Notes: generated by a model from the letters alone, not told the origin. Positions 49,801 to 62,299 are shown, counted from the stretch's first letter. The stretch: 64,000 bases of DNA from Argentina anserina (GCF_933775445.1 NC_065872.1:2976001-3040000); one strand, 5' to 3'. Made by a program: numbers and translations.

Positions 49801-51289
49801 TTCATCGATCAATGCTAATAATTTAATTATCTATTGTCACTGAGTTATCTATTGATCAAATAACATACTCTTAAAAAAAACGTAGTTATCAACATATGGT
49901 ATTAAAAAAAATTCTTAGGTAGGAATTTCTATACCATGCGGCTGTAGCGAAGCTAAAAAGTAATTTTTTTGTAAAGTTCCGACTTTGCGGTACTTTATAT
50001 CAAATTTACATTGAATGAGCGCTTCCTGCTTAATTTTTACTGGTTAGTTTTTTTTTTTTGTAGTGGTGCCGCCTCATGACAAATTTCCAGTAACAAAACG
50101 AAATAAACCGGTTGAAGTATCAATTATGCATTTTCAACGCGCGTTACGTTTTTATGACATATTTAACTTTTATATGCTTATGGTTCTTTTAACCAAAGAA
50201 CAAATATCACATATAATTTAACTTGTATTTCACTTTTGCATAAATCTATACAACGCACAAATTATACGCCTTGTACGTGGTGGCTATAAAGAAGTAGCAG
50301 AGAATCAAATCTTGCTCGATTGACTACTCGTGATGGGTGATCACATGGTGGTTGGTATTTACTATATGTACCTTGTTTGTAAGGCAAGTAAACAATTCTC
50401 TGTACCAAAGTTTAGGTACATCGTGACAAATGTCACTGTTAATGGAAAGTAACGCGCCAACCCTAGAATCTGTGAGCTTATATTTAGGCGTTACTTCCCC
50501 TACCTCACATGGTAATGGTCCTAGGCAGGAATCATGCATTTACCGATAATAGAAAAATATGTCTGTTAATCTTAGATCATCCTTGTCATTGTCAAGTGCG
50601 ACTACTATTGATGATACTGACTCCAAACTCAAGGTGTGGAAATCATACATCACGGTTCTTAATACAGTCGATCACTAGAAGCAAGATCTTCGAATTTGTG
50701 ATCAATGGTGTTTGCTCTGAGGAACTAATATTATTAACGCAATTTTGAGGTTGGAGGAGATTCAAATTTAAGCTGGTAATCAATTCAATCAACAAAGTTC
50801 CGGGTTTTCTTTAGCATGAACTTAGCATATCACCATCGAGCTGTTAGTTCTGATTCAATTTCTACAAACATGTTTTCACAGAGGTTAATTTTACTACTAA
50901 TTTTAATTTATTAGGAAACAAATTGGATAGTTGCTTGAATAGCGTTTCAAATGAGGCTTTTAATATTTGTTATTTGACACTGCACATTGTGAATATCTTA
51001 AAAACTCATATTTGGATTTAATCCTTTCCTATAAAAGAAAAATAGTATCACTTAAACATAACCTTCTAGGTCTTTTTTTTTATTTTGGTTAAACATAACA
51101 TTGTAGGTCGGTAAGATCAGTTGAACATAATCTGATATTATAATAACTATTAACAGTATTAAGTGAGTATTCAGAATTTTATCAAACTGTGAACTTTCAA
51201 TATATCCCTCTATTACATAATTTCACAAAAAAACAACAGAGTTATGATAATAAAAATAGAAAATGAAAAATTATATATATATATATATA
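46850..51289. other. Intergenic, AT-rich, eroded repeats
   Basis: No gene is supported in these 4.4 kb. 47570-48490 may be an old element (listed separately). Near 50050-50066 the text ..TTTTTTTTTTGTAGTG resembles a CACTA-type end without a visible partner. Confidence 0.4.
47570..48490. mobile_element. Possible old TIR element with degenerate ends
   Basis: The left part (about 47572-47735) and the inverted right part (about 48330-48480) share several words in the same order, such as TATGCTCCATTGATAATTAAA against TATACTCCACTAAGAATTAAA, and TTTTTAAAACTACAATTTAAGT against CTTTTAAAACTACTAACATAAGT. The similarity is low and no target duplication was found. Confidence 0.4.
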
Positions 51290-51691
51290 CAGTCTCTATC
51301 TAGAGTGAAGCTTCACTCTGAAATTACAGAGTGAAGTTCCAATTTTGACATACTTTTCGGTCAAATGTTTTCACCATAAGCGATTCAATATTTAGGTATG
51401 TTATTCAAGATCATCTCCACAAAGTTTCATCCAATTTGATAATGGTTTGAGCTTTTAAAATTGAGATTTACACGAACGGTTCACGTTGAACAATTTTAAT
51501 TAATTAATTCATTTAATCTAATTTCAATACCTTAGCGATGTCCGAATTAGATGAAATTTTGTAGAGATTATGTTGAATAAAATATCTAAATATTGAATCA
51601 CTTATGGTAAAAACATTTGACCGAAAAGTGTGTCAAAATTGAAACTTCACTCTGTAATTTCAAAATGAAGCTTCACTCTAAACATAGACGG
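51290..51691. mobile_element. Foldback MITE, ~400 bp, in TA-rich target
   Basis: 51290-51480 and 51505-51691 are inverted copies. The left reads CAGTCTCTATCTAGAGTGAA and the right, inverted, CCGTCTATGTTTAGAGTGAA. Both sides are TA repeats, which fits a TA target (mariner-like) but makes the border uncertain. No coding sequence. Confidence 0.8.
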
Positions 51692-51954
51692 TATATATAT
51701 ATTCTACATATGAGCTGGAAAATTTAGAGTATAAATTAACCAACCACCTTCCCACTGCCAGTGTGTGCAGTTTCTGATTATAATAAAGTTATAGAAGTAA
51801 CACCGCGGGTTTATATTTGAGCCTTCTACTGCCGAGTCGCATGGTATTCTTCCTTGTGGATAACATCAAGCTGGTCAAGTTGAAAATAAGCAAAACTAAA
51901 GAAAATTGTCAAAAGCACGCGAATCCCGATAGACATGAAGCACAGATATCACGC

Positions 51955-52237
51955 CACGTGTTGAAGGCGATCGTGGCAGCCTAAGGTGGGGCAGGGTTTG
52001 TCGCTTCCCCAGAGGCGAGTGGAAAAGGACAGGGACACGTGTACGGTGTTCACGTGATTCGGGCAGAATACCGGGGACGCGTGGGAGGTTTCCGTACAAC
52101 ATTTCTCGTTACCGGGGGCTGAGTTGTGGTTTGTCGGGACGCGTAAGGGGGTTGGAAGTGCCCTAACTTTAGGGACGTGTGTCCTACCGCGCAGCCCCCC
52201 TTCTCAACTCCTTATGTTGCCGTCAGCACTTCACGTG
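51955..52237. promoter_or_regulatory. Cluster of four CACGTG G-boxes
   Basis: CACGTG occurs at 51955-51960, 52036-52041, 52051-52056 and 52232-52237, in a locally GC-rich stretch. In plants G-boxes bind bZIP and bHLH factors and often serve as ABA or light elements. No gene with a start nearby was found on either strand, so it may be an orphan or relic promoter. Confidence 0.4.
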
Positions 52238-52869
52238 GTGCCGTGAGTATAGACCACTACTTCTCATAGAGCAATCTTATCCACATTTGCTTTCTTTCAT
52301 TTTTCCTCTTTTTTTTTTACTAAACCTTCGTGCTTCCGAACTAGGGATCATGTTTTAATAATCTCCACTCATTTAAAATGATTTGATTTTCCTATGTTAG
52401 ATTTAAAGGTATAATTTATCATTATATATATTTAATAATATATAAAGATAAATAAATTTTAATAAATAATAGATTATTTAAATAATTTATAATTTTAACT
52501 AGTCAATAGGTCAATTCTTCTTTTTATTTTAGTAATAGAAAATTCTTTGACAAAATTTGGTTTACTTCTTTAGCTGATTTTAGTAAGACTCTTTGCCTTT
52601 GCATTTTCTTTCCTTTATACCTAGGTTTTAGCTGGTTAGTTTTCATGAGATATGTTGATGAGATTCCTTCATTTAGCTTCATATTTACCTTCATTTAGCC
52701 TCTATTAAGCTATTCAATAATTTACAATTAACAACTTCAAATGTGAATAATTTAATCTAAATTTGAACCTAAAGACCAAATTCACATGCGTGGAGACTTT
52801 GTATATAGATCAATACACTTAAAAATGTAAAATTTTGTAAGATTGTAGATTACAATTATGATTTATCAA
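52238..52869. other. Intergenic
   Basis: AT-rich, with TTTAATAA-type words at 52410-52500. No gene seen. Confidence 0.4.
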
Positions 52870-52880
52870 AGTAATGAAGT

Positions 52881-53064
52881 ACGCTTGGTGGTTCAAGTGG
52901 AAATGAGCTTGTTTCCCTCAATTAAGGTCTCGAGTTCGAACCTTGTGAATTGAGCAATTAGTGTTGAGAAAAATTCCCCGCCATAATCCGACGGTCCGAT
53001 GCGGCTCGAAGATATAATCATCTCCCAAAGGGCGATGCATTTCTTGGGAAACCAAAAAAAAAAC
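52881..53064 (+). mobile_element. tRNA-derived SINE (184 bp)
   Basis: Near the 5' end lie TGGTTCAAGTGG (A-box-like, ~52890) and GAGTTCGAACC (B-box, ~52931-52941), the internal RNA polymerase III promoter of tRNA-type genes. The 3' end is an A-run (AAAAAAAAAA, then C). A perfect 11-bp target duplication, AGTAATGAAGT, flanks it at 52870-52880 and 53065-53075. A-tail plus long perfect duplication shows L1-type retroposition. The sequence does not fold as a working tRNA. Confidence 0.92.
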
Positions 53065-53075
53065 AGTAATGAAGT

Positions 53076-53714
53076 CACATACTCCTAGTTCATCTAGATT
53101 TGAATTTTTATAGACGGAAAATGCTAGAAGCTCTTCTAGGTATAATAATAAATATATAGTTGGAATCTAATACAGTGATATATATCTGGATGACCTAAGC
53201 AACTATACTTAGCCGTTAAGAAGTTAATGTAAAGGGCATATATCCCCCCAACTATAGCTAGAACAAATGGTTACTTGATTGTGACAATTAAAGAACCTAT
53301 AATAAAAGCCTTCAAAAGCTTTAGTTAGCCCTAAACAGAAGAACCTCCAACTGTACGCAAAGAAAGGGGTCATACTTCAAAAGCTTCTATGGTTTAATTA
53401 TGTGATGGTAAGCTACAATAGTCGGTCAGACAACAACAACAACACCCTATGTTCTAATAATGCACAGATAAGGTCGGCAATGAGAGAGCTTTTGTGCTAA
53501 TTATAAGCTTCGCTCGTCATAGTTTACGCCTAGCTTGCTTCAATTGCAGCACACTTGCACATGCATTTCTTAGCTACCTGCCCACCTCGCTCACTTCTTC
53601 ATTACTTCATTACTTCATTACTCTCCACGTATGACCGAAACTCCTATCTCTAATGATTCCATTTCATATTATTCGATCAAAGCAATAACATGATCGATGA
53701 TGTGACCATCTAAT
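53076..53714. other. Intergenic
   Basis: No gene seen. The last eight bases, CATCTAAT (53707-53714), are the left target duplication of the hAT-type element. Confidence 0.4.
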
Positions 53715-55211
53715 CAGGGGCGCGCCTATTAACAAGCCCGAAAGCGTTCAAACCCCCTTAGGTTTAAGAATATTTGATATTTGCTTCCTTAATTAGTTGA
53801 TTCTAACTTAATTTCATCATCTACCTCCTAAAATTTCTAATAACCGATCAATGTTTTGTCACAAATCTGATATAATTAGGAATATTTTTATTATTTTTAT
53901 TGGTTCTTATTTCTTATCAATCAAAATGAGTAAGACGATTGATTTTTTTTAACTGAAATTTCATTCAAAGACAAAGTCAAGCCAAAAAGTTTATCACATG
54001 TCCACATGTTATCACATATTTCATGGTAGACATAGCTTCATGATACATGCACCAAAGTGATACATAAGATAAACAATCTATCTAAACATTTCCGCCCAGT
54101 GCAAATGAACCAAGATCAATGCCAACATCGGCAAAAAGAGCACAACAAAGCACCAAAATAAAAGAGTTCCAAACTAAAACAACAAAGCAAAAATCCAGCA
54201 AACTAATAAGAAATGACTCTAAAAGCAAATAAAGCTTAATTTCCAAAATAGCAACTGGACGTGAAAGTTCAAAACAGAGGAACATAAATGAGAATTTTGA
54301 TGCACCCCCGGATCCCAAACCTGAGACTGGTAGACACCCATTGAATTACATGGGCCCCTATTACGGCCCACTTATAGACAACAAATTTGGGCATTTTTAG
54401 CCCATTAGGCACCTCAAATCTGACAAGATTGGGCCGTAAAGGTAGGTCGGGGCCCAAAAAGATTTGGGTACCCAAACCCGTTCCAGCATGGAACCCGAAT
54501 TCGGACTGCCAATGGCTGCCCTTGCCACCGGTATCTAATTCCCGATCTTACATAAGAGACTTGCACATCTATTACTAGGCATCGCCGTCTCCACCATGTA
54601 GTCAAATCCGATAAACTACTTTGGCATGGTTACACAAGCTTGGTCTGCTCTCGCTGTCGATTAGCAATATTTGATAATCTAAGAGCCTTAAGAAGCACTC
54701 GTGGTAGTCGGGGACGACCCGAAGTCTCCATCCTTGCAATTAGTTGTCTGAAAACTCTTACACCCCAACAATGGAATCTAGATTGTGTTTGAGATTCATG
54801 GTGGAGATTTTGTAGATTAAGATCATATGGTTCAAGTCGGCGGCACTTCAGCGACCATTCGAGAGAGCGCATGCTAGGGTAGATGATTTATTTACTTTTA
54901 TAAGTAAATACAAAAATATATGCATTTACCAAAAGAAAAAACTTGAATAAATGGATAAACTAGTACTTTTCTTTACTTGTACATTATATATATATATATA
55001 TATATTTGTATAACTTTAGGAGATTCTCTAAACATCTTAATTTGTACTAATGTATATAAAATTTCCTTTATTTGAAGATGAATGACTTTTACAAGAAAAT
55101 TACACAAAATTTTAATTTCGGTAGTTTTGCTACTAAGCTTTATCATGCACAATCGCAATTTCGTATACCATACTCGGATCCCTCATGTTTCAATTTATGG
55201 TTCCGCCACTG
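53715..55211. mobile_element. Non-autonomous hAT-type element (1497 bp)
   Basis: Starts CAGGGGCGCGCC and ends GGTTCCGCCACTG; inverted, the right end is CAGTGGCGGAACC, so the ends match at CAG.GGCG. A perfect 8-bp target duplication, CATCTAAT, is at 53707-53714 and 55212-55219. Eight bases and CAGGGGCGG-like ends are the hallmark of plant hAT elements. No transposase frame remains. Part of the interior (from ~53943, starting with T-run and ATTTCATTC on the plus strand) looks like the 3' end of a minus-strand LINE, and 54280-54600 is a GC-richer stretch of unknown origin. Confidence 0.85.
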
Positions 55212-55219
55212 CATCTAAT

Positions 55220-55221
55220 TG

Positions 55222-55258
<37 letters not shown>

Positions 55259-56609
55259 GGTGTCGAGTCGTTTTTTGCGTATGCATTATTCTTCCTAGAG
55301 AACTCATTTTAGCACGAATCTGTTGGCCGGGTTGTGTACATTTATAACACACATTTTCTCAATGAAAATCACTTTTTTACAAGTTTAATTACTATAATAA
55401 TTACATGCATGACATACATAGATTCATTATAAAATGTTCTCTTGATATATTTTTTGGATACATATTTTCCGTGCACGCGTTAAGAGTTTTAAGTACGTAT
55501 TATTTATCGAATGATTGGGTACTCCAAATCTTTAATATATTTATGCTCATTTTTCATCTTTATTCTACTTTTGAAAAATCGAAAAGTCTAATCGTAGTTT
55601 CTTCTCCTGGAGATCGAGCATGCAGTCGGTGATTTGTTTCCGAAAATATCCACGAAAACTAAGTGATTAATCAGGGCTGGTCGATGGCTTTAGTTCCATG
55701 CCAAAAGGGGTATACGACTATCAGGTAAGCCAATGCCATCATTCTCGCCTTGCCTGAAGTGGATAAACGCTATAGTCTCAGCCACACATGCTGCTTCATT
55801 ATTTCAACGACTACGAAATTATGGTTCCTGGTGCTTGGATGCAATTAGGGGAACACATGCATGCTCCATTTTGGTTTAATCAGGTGATTAAATCCCATAT
55901 ATCTTGAAAGCCATTGAACCCGTTTGTGTTATTGCTCAAGACTGTCGAGAGTAGTAGTGGTAGTAGTAAACTAGTAATGGATGTGGCCCTGCTGCGTTGT
56001 TTATGGAAACATCATTTTCATATGGCTTGACGTTTATGGAGAGGACAATGACTCAATGAGGGTGGGATTGAACATATATTGGATCGTGATTTTCTTGACT
56101 TCCTTAGCATCGTTAGTATTGAGGAAAATGTACTACAAACAACTAGTTATCCACTAGTCAATGATTATGATCGTTTTACCTTGCGAGAGTGCTCAATAGT
56201 GATCGATTAAGACATCTAAGTATATCTTAATTTATATCTAAATCTAAGAGTATAATGTCTTCATTTATTTAACTACTACATATCAAAGGTTGTATTTTTC
56301 CTTTTCTTTTACTTCGGCATATTAATAATTGGTCAAATAACGCGCATGAGATATCTGCTTAAACTTTCGATTAGGGAGCCAAATATGAACTTTGCAACAA
56401 CCTTTTTCATTGTAATTTACACCAAAGAGACGTCTCTTGGTAAGGAATTAATATGAAATGTTTTTTGTGCTCCCAGGCCATTTTAATTGTAACACCACTA
56501 CGAACCAAATATTAGGATCTGCTCATGTCCGAGATTAGTGTAGTGGGTATAACCCGAGTAACACGACACCAAATTATCTATGTTGACATTGATGTTGAGT
56601 TCACTTATA
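55220..56609. other. Intergenic with AT microsatellite
   Basis: An AT run at about 55223-55255 directly follows the hAT target duplication. The rest has no supported gene. Confidence 0.4.
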
Positions 56610-57310
56610 GGGCCAGTTTGACACGGTTTTTTACTTGTTTTTGTAGCTGCTTTAATTTTTAGGAGCAATTGATGATGTTTGATAAACTTTTCTGCTTTTG
56701 ACTCAAATTGATTTTGGTCACTGTTGAAATTGAAAAGATAGGAGAGGCTACCTTTTGAAAGTGGCTTTTGGTAAAAACACTGTGCTACAATGGTTTTAAT
56801 GAAATTTTATGGGCAACCTATTTTGTCCTTAGTATTTATTAAATATTACATGCCCATAAATTGGGTTCTATTTAATTATGGTGGATAAATATTTTTGTGT
56901 AATATTCTGGATGGATTTTGTTAAAAATTTAAGTGTTTTAACGTAAATATTTTATTTGGTTCAAACAATGTATAACCAAAACAATTGCAAATAATTATAC
57001 TAACAATTGGAATAGCCCATAGTATATAATTCATATAATTAATACACAAATTAAAGATGAATGGGTCATTTTGTCCATTTAAATAACACTTTAAACATTT
57101 ATTAATATTTTAGTAATTATACATGCTAAAAGCCTTTTTTGTTTACAACTTACCAAACACAAATAATAGTTTTTTTGCTCTCACAACACTTTCTAAAACA
57201 GTTTACCAAACGCTTTAATAACTTTCTCTCACAGTAACTTCAAAAGTCATTTTGCTCACAGCAGTTTTAAAAATCATTTTACTCACAGCACAACTGTACC
57301 AAACTAGGCC
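56610..57310. mobile_element. TIR element (MITE-like), 701 bp
   Basis: Begins GGGCCAGTTTGACACGG and ends ACTGTACCAAACTAGGCC; inverted, the right end is GGCCTAGTTTGGTACAG. ATA flanks both sides, a possible 3-bp duplication. Inner AAAGTGGCTTTTGG and CAGCAGTTTTAAAAATC stretches are typical of abundant plant non-autonomous elements with GGGCC ends (PIF/Harbinger or hAT). No coding sequence. Confidence 0.65.
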
Positions 57311-58176
57311 ATAATCGACTCAAACCATGGTTAGAAGGTTTCAATTAGATAGAAAAGAAGAGTAGGTAGTCGTAAAGTCTCTTATATGCACGGCAATGCG
57401 ATGTTAATGATTAAAATTAATAAATTTAACATAAATATGTGGTGGCTAATCGCTCTCGCGCATAATCATTTTTCAGTCTACATAAGTAGTGATAATGAAA
57501 AAAATACTTGATAACAACAAACCGTAACTGGTTTTGGAGACGAAAATAACAAACCCAAATTAAACCCAACAAAAATATCAAACCCTAATACATCCCGATG
57601 TTTCTTATTTTTCTTTTTCTTTCTATATTTATTTTAGAATATATATACCCGGTACATAATTTATATGGTGTACTCTTTTAATATTATTAGTCAATTTTTA
57701 CGATTTATTTTTAACTAATTACTTATATTTAAATATATATTTTTTCATCGTACAGGTTTATAACGCCGTGAAATAATATATTTAACTGGGTACACACCGA
57801 ACACTTTTTTCTCAGGCAAATGAAGTTTATGGTTTGGCACTTTGGTGTGAATTTTCTCATTTTGAAGAAAAAAATCTCCCTCCACCGCCTCCGGTATAAG
57901 ACATGATCAACACACAGCACGTTCATTTAAACTCCTCACAACCCAACCAGAACTCTCCATTTGACCGTCGGCTAGATTTAAACGAGCCACACGTGTTCAT
58001 CCCAAATTCCACCTGTCCCTATCCTAGTGACCACAGCCCTTCCCATACGTTTAAAATATTTTAACCGCCTGCGGTAAACGGACATCCTAGAAGGCTAGAA
58101 CCAAAAGGAACTCTTAACCCAACCACGGTTGCGTTAAGGAGTTAACCACGGTTAGCCCCCTAGTCCCAAAGCAGTT
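57311..58176. other. Promoter region of the CCCH zinc-finger gene
   Basis: AT-rich up to about 57900, then mixed. An ACACGTGT word lies near 57990 (CCACACGTGTTC), a possible ABRE/G-box-like site. A minus open frame at 57729-57926 is not supported. Confidence 0.45.
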
Positions 58177-58182
58177 TATAAA
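58177..58182 (+). promoter_or_regulatory. TATA box of the CCCH zinc-finger gene
   Basis: TATAAA within GTTTATAAACC, 76 bases before the start codon. The start of transcription would be expected near 58210. Confidence 0.65.
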
Positions 58183-58257
58183 CCAAGGCCACTCTCTCTT
58201 GTTCCCCCAAAACACAACCATCCAAATCAAACCCCCCACCACGCCAAAAAAAAAAAG

Positions 58258-59400
58258 ATGATGCTCGGCGAGCCTCACCGCCCAAATCCAACCATCCACG
58301 TCCCGCCGTGGCTCAACCTCGACGATCCAACGGCCGAGATGTTCTCCCCCTACCCCCTCAGCGGCGTCGGCGTCACCACCCCCAATGCCAACTCCTCCCA
58401 CCACCTCAACGACGCCCTCGCCGCCCTCCAGCGCTACTTCCCCTCCAACGAGTTCTCCGACCCGGACCCGGACTCGGACTCCGAATTCTCGGGTCTCGAC
58501 CCGGACTCCCCGGTCGACGCCTACTCCTGCGACCACTTCCGCATGTTCGAGTTCAAAGTCCGCCGCTGCGCGCGTGGCAGGTCACATGACTGGACCGACT
58601 GCCCGTTCGCCCATCCGGGCGAGAAGGCCCGGCGCCGCGACCCGAGGAAGTTCCACTACTCGGGTTCGGCCTGCCCCGACTTCCGCAAGGGCCACTGCAA
58701 GAAGGGAGACTCCTGCGAGTTCGCGCACGGCGTTTTCGAGTGCTGGCTGCACCCGGCGCGCTACCGGACCCAGCCCTGCAAAGACGGGACCAGCTGCAAG
58801 AGGAGGGTCTGCTTCTTCGCCCACACGCCGGAGCAGCTTAGGGTTTTGCCCCAGCAACTTAGTCCTCGTGGTTCAAATTCGGTCAGCAACTCCGGTGCCG
58901 CGGCGGAGTCGTATGACGGGTCTCCTCTAAGGCAGGCGATGGCGGCGTTGGAGATTTCCCCGGATGATTCGCCGCCGATGTCGCCGCTGATGAGCCGGTC
59001 GCTGGGGTCGAGCTCGGTGAGTGAGATGGTGGCGTCGATGAGGAACTTGCAGCTTGGGAAGGTCAAGTCTCTGCCCAGGAACTGGGATGTTCAAGTCGGG
59101 TCATCGCCCGGGTTTGTTTCCCCACGCGGGTCGATGCTCCGACCCGGTTTCTGTAGCCTGCCTTGCACTCCGACCCGGGTCCCGGCCCGGTCTGCGATCG
59201 GGTTTCTGGATTTCTGTGATGAGGGTTGTGAGGAGGAGGTTCCGATGGAGAGGGTGGAGTCTGGGAGGGACTTGAGGGCCAAGATGTTTGAGAGGCTGAG
59301 GGAGGAGAATTCTCTGGGGCGGGTCGGGTCGGCCCAGGGTCAGGGATGTTCGGTTGCTCCGGATGTTGGGTGGGTTTCTGAGCTGGTGAACTGTGAATGA
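58258..59400 (+). CDS. Arginine-rich tandem CCCH zinc-finger protein (RR-TZF, OZF/TZF2-3-like)
   Basis: Plant-specific RNA-binding regulator; family members move between nucleus and cytoplasmic granules, promote mRNA decay and affect ABA, jasmonate and oxidative stress responses. Intronless, 380 residues. The arginine-rich motif starts at C104 (C-x5-H-x4-C-x3-[17 protein letters not shown]). The tandem fingers span 139-190: C-x7-C-x5-C-x3-H, 16 residues, then C-x5-C-x4-C-x3-H. That is exactly the plant RR-TZF spacing. The N terminus is HPRPNP-like and acidic ([11 protein letters not shown]); the C terminus is Ser/Pro-rich. The short length without ankyrin repeats points to the TZF1-6 group, most like OZF1/TZF2 or OZF2/TZF3. 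The first ATG is followed at once by a second; either may start. The coding region is much more GC-rich than its surroundings, and this creates many false frames on both strands. Confidence 0.95.
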   Translation: MMLGEPHRPNPTIHVPPWLNLDDPTAEMFSPYPLSGVGVTTPNANSSHHLNDALAALQRYFPSNEFSDPDPDSDSEFSGLDPDSPVDAYSCDHFRMFEFKVRRCARGRSHDWTDCPFAHPGEKARRRDPRKFHYSGSACPDFRKGHCKKGDSCEFAHGVFECWLHPARYRTQPCKDGTSCKRRVCFFAHTPEQLRVLPQQLSPRGSNSVSNSGAAAESYDGSPLRQAMAALEISPDDSPPMSPLMSRSLGSSSVSEMVASMRNLQLGKVKSLPRNWDVQVGSSPGFVSPRGSMLRPGFCSLPCTPTRVPARSAIGFLDFCDEGCEEEVPMERVESGRDLRAKMFERLREENSLGRVGSAQGQGCSVAPDVGWVSELVNCE

Positions 59401-62299
59401 GCCAAGTGGCTTTGGCTTGGCAAGCAAGGATTTTAATTCTATTTTGGGTTTCCATTTGAATTTGGTGGCCTCTAATTATCCCTATTTTGCTTTAATCTCT
59501 CTTGTCATTTGTGAATAGAGTCCGGAATCGGAGAGCTGGAAATTTGATTTCGGAAGCCAAGTGAAGCTGAAGATTTCAAGATTATGTGTATATATTAATG
59601 GGTGAAGAGTAGAATCTATCGCTTTTGGGATCGTTTCGGGGAAGGTAGTAGGGACTCTTCTGAGTTTAGATCGGCAATGCCCCTTTTCTTGTGTATATAA
59701 GGTTAAGCAGAGTGGAGTATGATTGCTCTCCCTTTTGTTAATTTCTGCATTTTAGGATCATCATCGTCGTCGCCACCATTGCCTGCTTCTCTACCATTGT
59801 AAAAATCTATGGATATTATGTAATGCTTGGCTCTTTCATCCCAATGGAACTTATTAATGTAACCTCGTATTTATATTAACATTCAATCGTCTTGTTTGCT
59901 CTTGTCCTGTTTTTGTGCCTCGATTCCTTTCAATTCATTTGGTTTTAATTTGTTAGTGTTGCCAGTTTAGGGAAAAATGGGTAAATCTCTGCTCCAAAGT
60001 TGGGTTCCCTTTCTCTGTTTTCCCATCAATTTTGCGTAGTTGGGGTTTTATTATCACATTGATAGGCCTCACGTATTTGGCAGGGGTTATAGTTGAGGTA
60101 TTTGACGTCTTTGACAGTTCCCAAAAGTTCTAGACCACATTCACTGTAATTGTGGATGAATGGGAGGCTGATATCAATGGCAAGAAATATATCTGACAAA
60201 GAAATCAATGGTACTAATTACATGGATGGAAATAAGGGGAAAGGACAGATTGCATCTCTCTGACCCAAGGAGGCAGAGCTATAATTGTATTGCATACTTG
60301 CTTTGATTCAAGTCATTTAACCCTTCTAGCACGCAATCTCTCAAATCTGGTATATAGGTGGTGGTATATTTCATTCATTGACCACCGTTGGCGTATATAC
60401 CAGATGAAGGTCATGATTTACATCTGAAACCTGCTTGTTATTCTAGGCCTAGTTGATCATTGCTGATAAAACAAACGGCTCTGTCATTATCATGATGGGT
60501 GTGGATATACTTGTCTCCATGCCTTCTGATTTGGACATGCATAATTACCCATAATGGTTCTTATGTATTGAGTTTGGATTATTGGAAGTATTCATCAATT
60601 TAACCAAGAATGCCACTGGTCCCAAAATCTGATCTGTTTGTGTAGCTTTCCATGGCTCGGAGTGCCACAGCTCCGGTGATATGAACCGTTTTAACACATA
60701 AGTTGTTACTCTTAAGTTTCAATACTCTAAAACACTGCCGAATTGGTGGAGTGGAATGTTAGATTGAAACGGTAACTCTGCAGCTGCTCAGAGAGACTGA
60801 AATTTCTTTTCCAATGCAAAATTTAGAGAAGCAATATTTTGTTACTGACAAACCAGGAAGAGCAGACTAAGATTCAAGAGTTTCAATTTCCAGTGTCATT
60901 GTCTCTGTCTGTGAGTCATAAGCAACGTGCTGCATAACATTGGGGGGGGGGGGGGGGGGTGATCTTTCTAATGTGCATGTTTGCCACGTACTGGCTGGAG
61001 GCTCCAAATTTCCGCCCGTGTCGTATTTGTTGTAGAATTTGAGGCTCATTGATGAATTCTTCTGAGTTCTGATTTTGATTGTTTTTCTTATTATTCTGGG
61101 ATGTCGTATATATATAATCACTAGAGCATCCCACGAAGAATATCCATTTTCGGGACATTGAAAACGTACTCCAGGTAGCCGAAATATAATGCAGAGGTAT
61201 TTACCAGTCGGCCAGGTCATTTTACCCAAATGACAAAAGGTTATGGACAGTAAACCAGATATTATCTTCACTAGTTAATTAATTTACACTGTTAAGTTCT
61301 CTGGAGCAGACAAGGAGATCAAGCTTAGTTAATTATAGCTGATGGAGGTCAGGAGGTGGATATGTGTATTTGTCAACGACTAAGCAAAGCAAATAAAGAA
61401 GACGACCATGAAAACAGGGCAAGTTTGTAGTTTGATTTTCCCGCACCTTGGGGTTGCCGTCGACCCAAGTAAGCGACTAAACTAATACGATTTACGAAAT
61501 CAGGGTATGTGGGTGGATGTCTCTATCGTTTGCTGATGGTTTCAAGAACCAAGCGTTTGGCTAACACCAATTCAAGATATATTATTAGAGACTTGACTAT
61601 AAACTCCTGCTCATGACTACGATTGCTGAGGGGGTGCACTAAACATTTCAATGGAGCATTTGTTTATTGTTAGAGCCAGACGAAATGTACGAGATCTGTG
61701 GGATCAAAAGGGTAATATATACCACATCGATGCCATACTATGTGCTAAATACGCTTCATAGTTTGGCTCCAGTTGTTAAGATATGACTACTGATGGGATA
61801 AACAATGATAGAACGTCGACCTCCATTTGTACATAATTGGCGTCCCAAGTAGGTACCATATATCAAGGATTACATTTTCAAAAAGCATACAAGTGCGTAG
61901 CCTGTTACTTTGTTTTTTGTTAGTTAGAAAGAGGGGACACCACCTTACCCATAACCATTGTCCATTTGCAATCGTTGGGGTACTGTGGTCTACTTTGTAA
62001 GTGTACGTGAATATAGAGTATGAAGAACGCACCCTCATCTTTGTCTGATTGGATAAACAAGATATAAACCGCGACTAATTCTTCATGAATCTCAAATGGT
62101 AGTGAGTGACCTATTTTTGGGATTTTTAAATATAATTTCAATATAATTACATTAAAATTTACACGCACAAAAATGTAATACGGACCCTTTAAAAAAAAAA
62201 TAACATGTAATAGTGGATAGTTTGACTGCCACTGTGTCACTGGGCTCGAGCAACCACAACTTACTTCTAAAGACCCAAAAAGAGGCCCAAAGATACTGA
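59401..62299. other. 3' region of the CCCH gene and intergenic sequence
   Basis: About 59401-59890 is probably the 3' untranslated region. The rest has no supported gene. A minus open frame at 60867-61271 gives 134 residues but crosses a poly-G run and shows no family motif. Confidence 0.45.
60942..60959. repeat. Poly-G run, 18 bases
   Basis: Uninterrupted G; exact length may be wrong in the assembly. Confidence 0.9.

Noticed and set aside
50050..50066. CACTA-type terminus (GTAGTG after a T run)
   Set aside because: No opposite CACTACAA end or 3-bp duplication could be found.
52893..52941. tRNA gene
   Set aside because: A- and B-box words are present but there is no cloverleaf; the A-tail and target duplication show a SINE.
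58114..59455. Long frames in other phases over the zinc-finger gene
   Set aside because: They arise from the high GC content of the real coding frame.
60867..61271. 134-residue minus-strand protein
   Set aside because: Crosses a poly-G run, has no recognisable domain and no supporting splice or start context.
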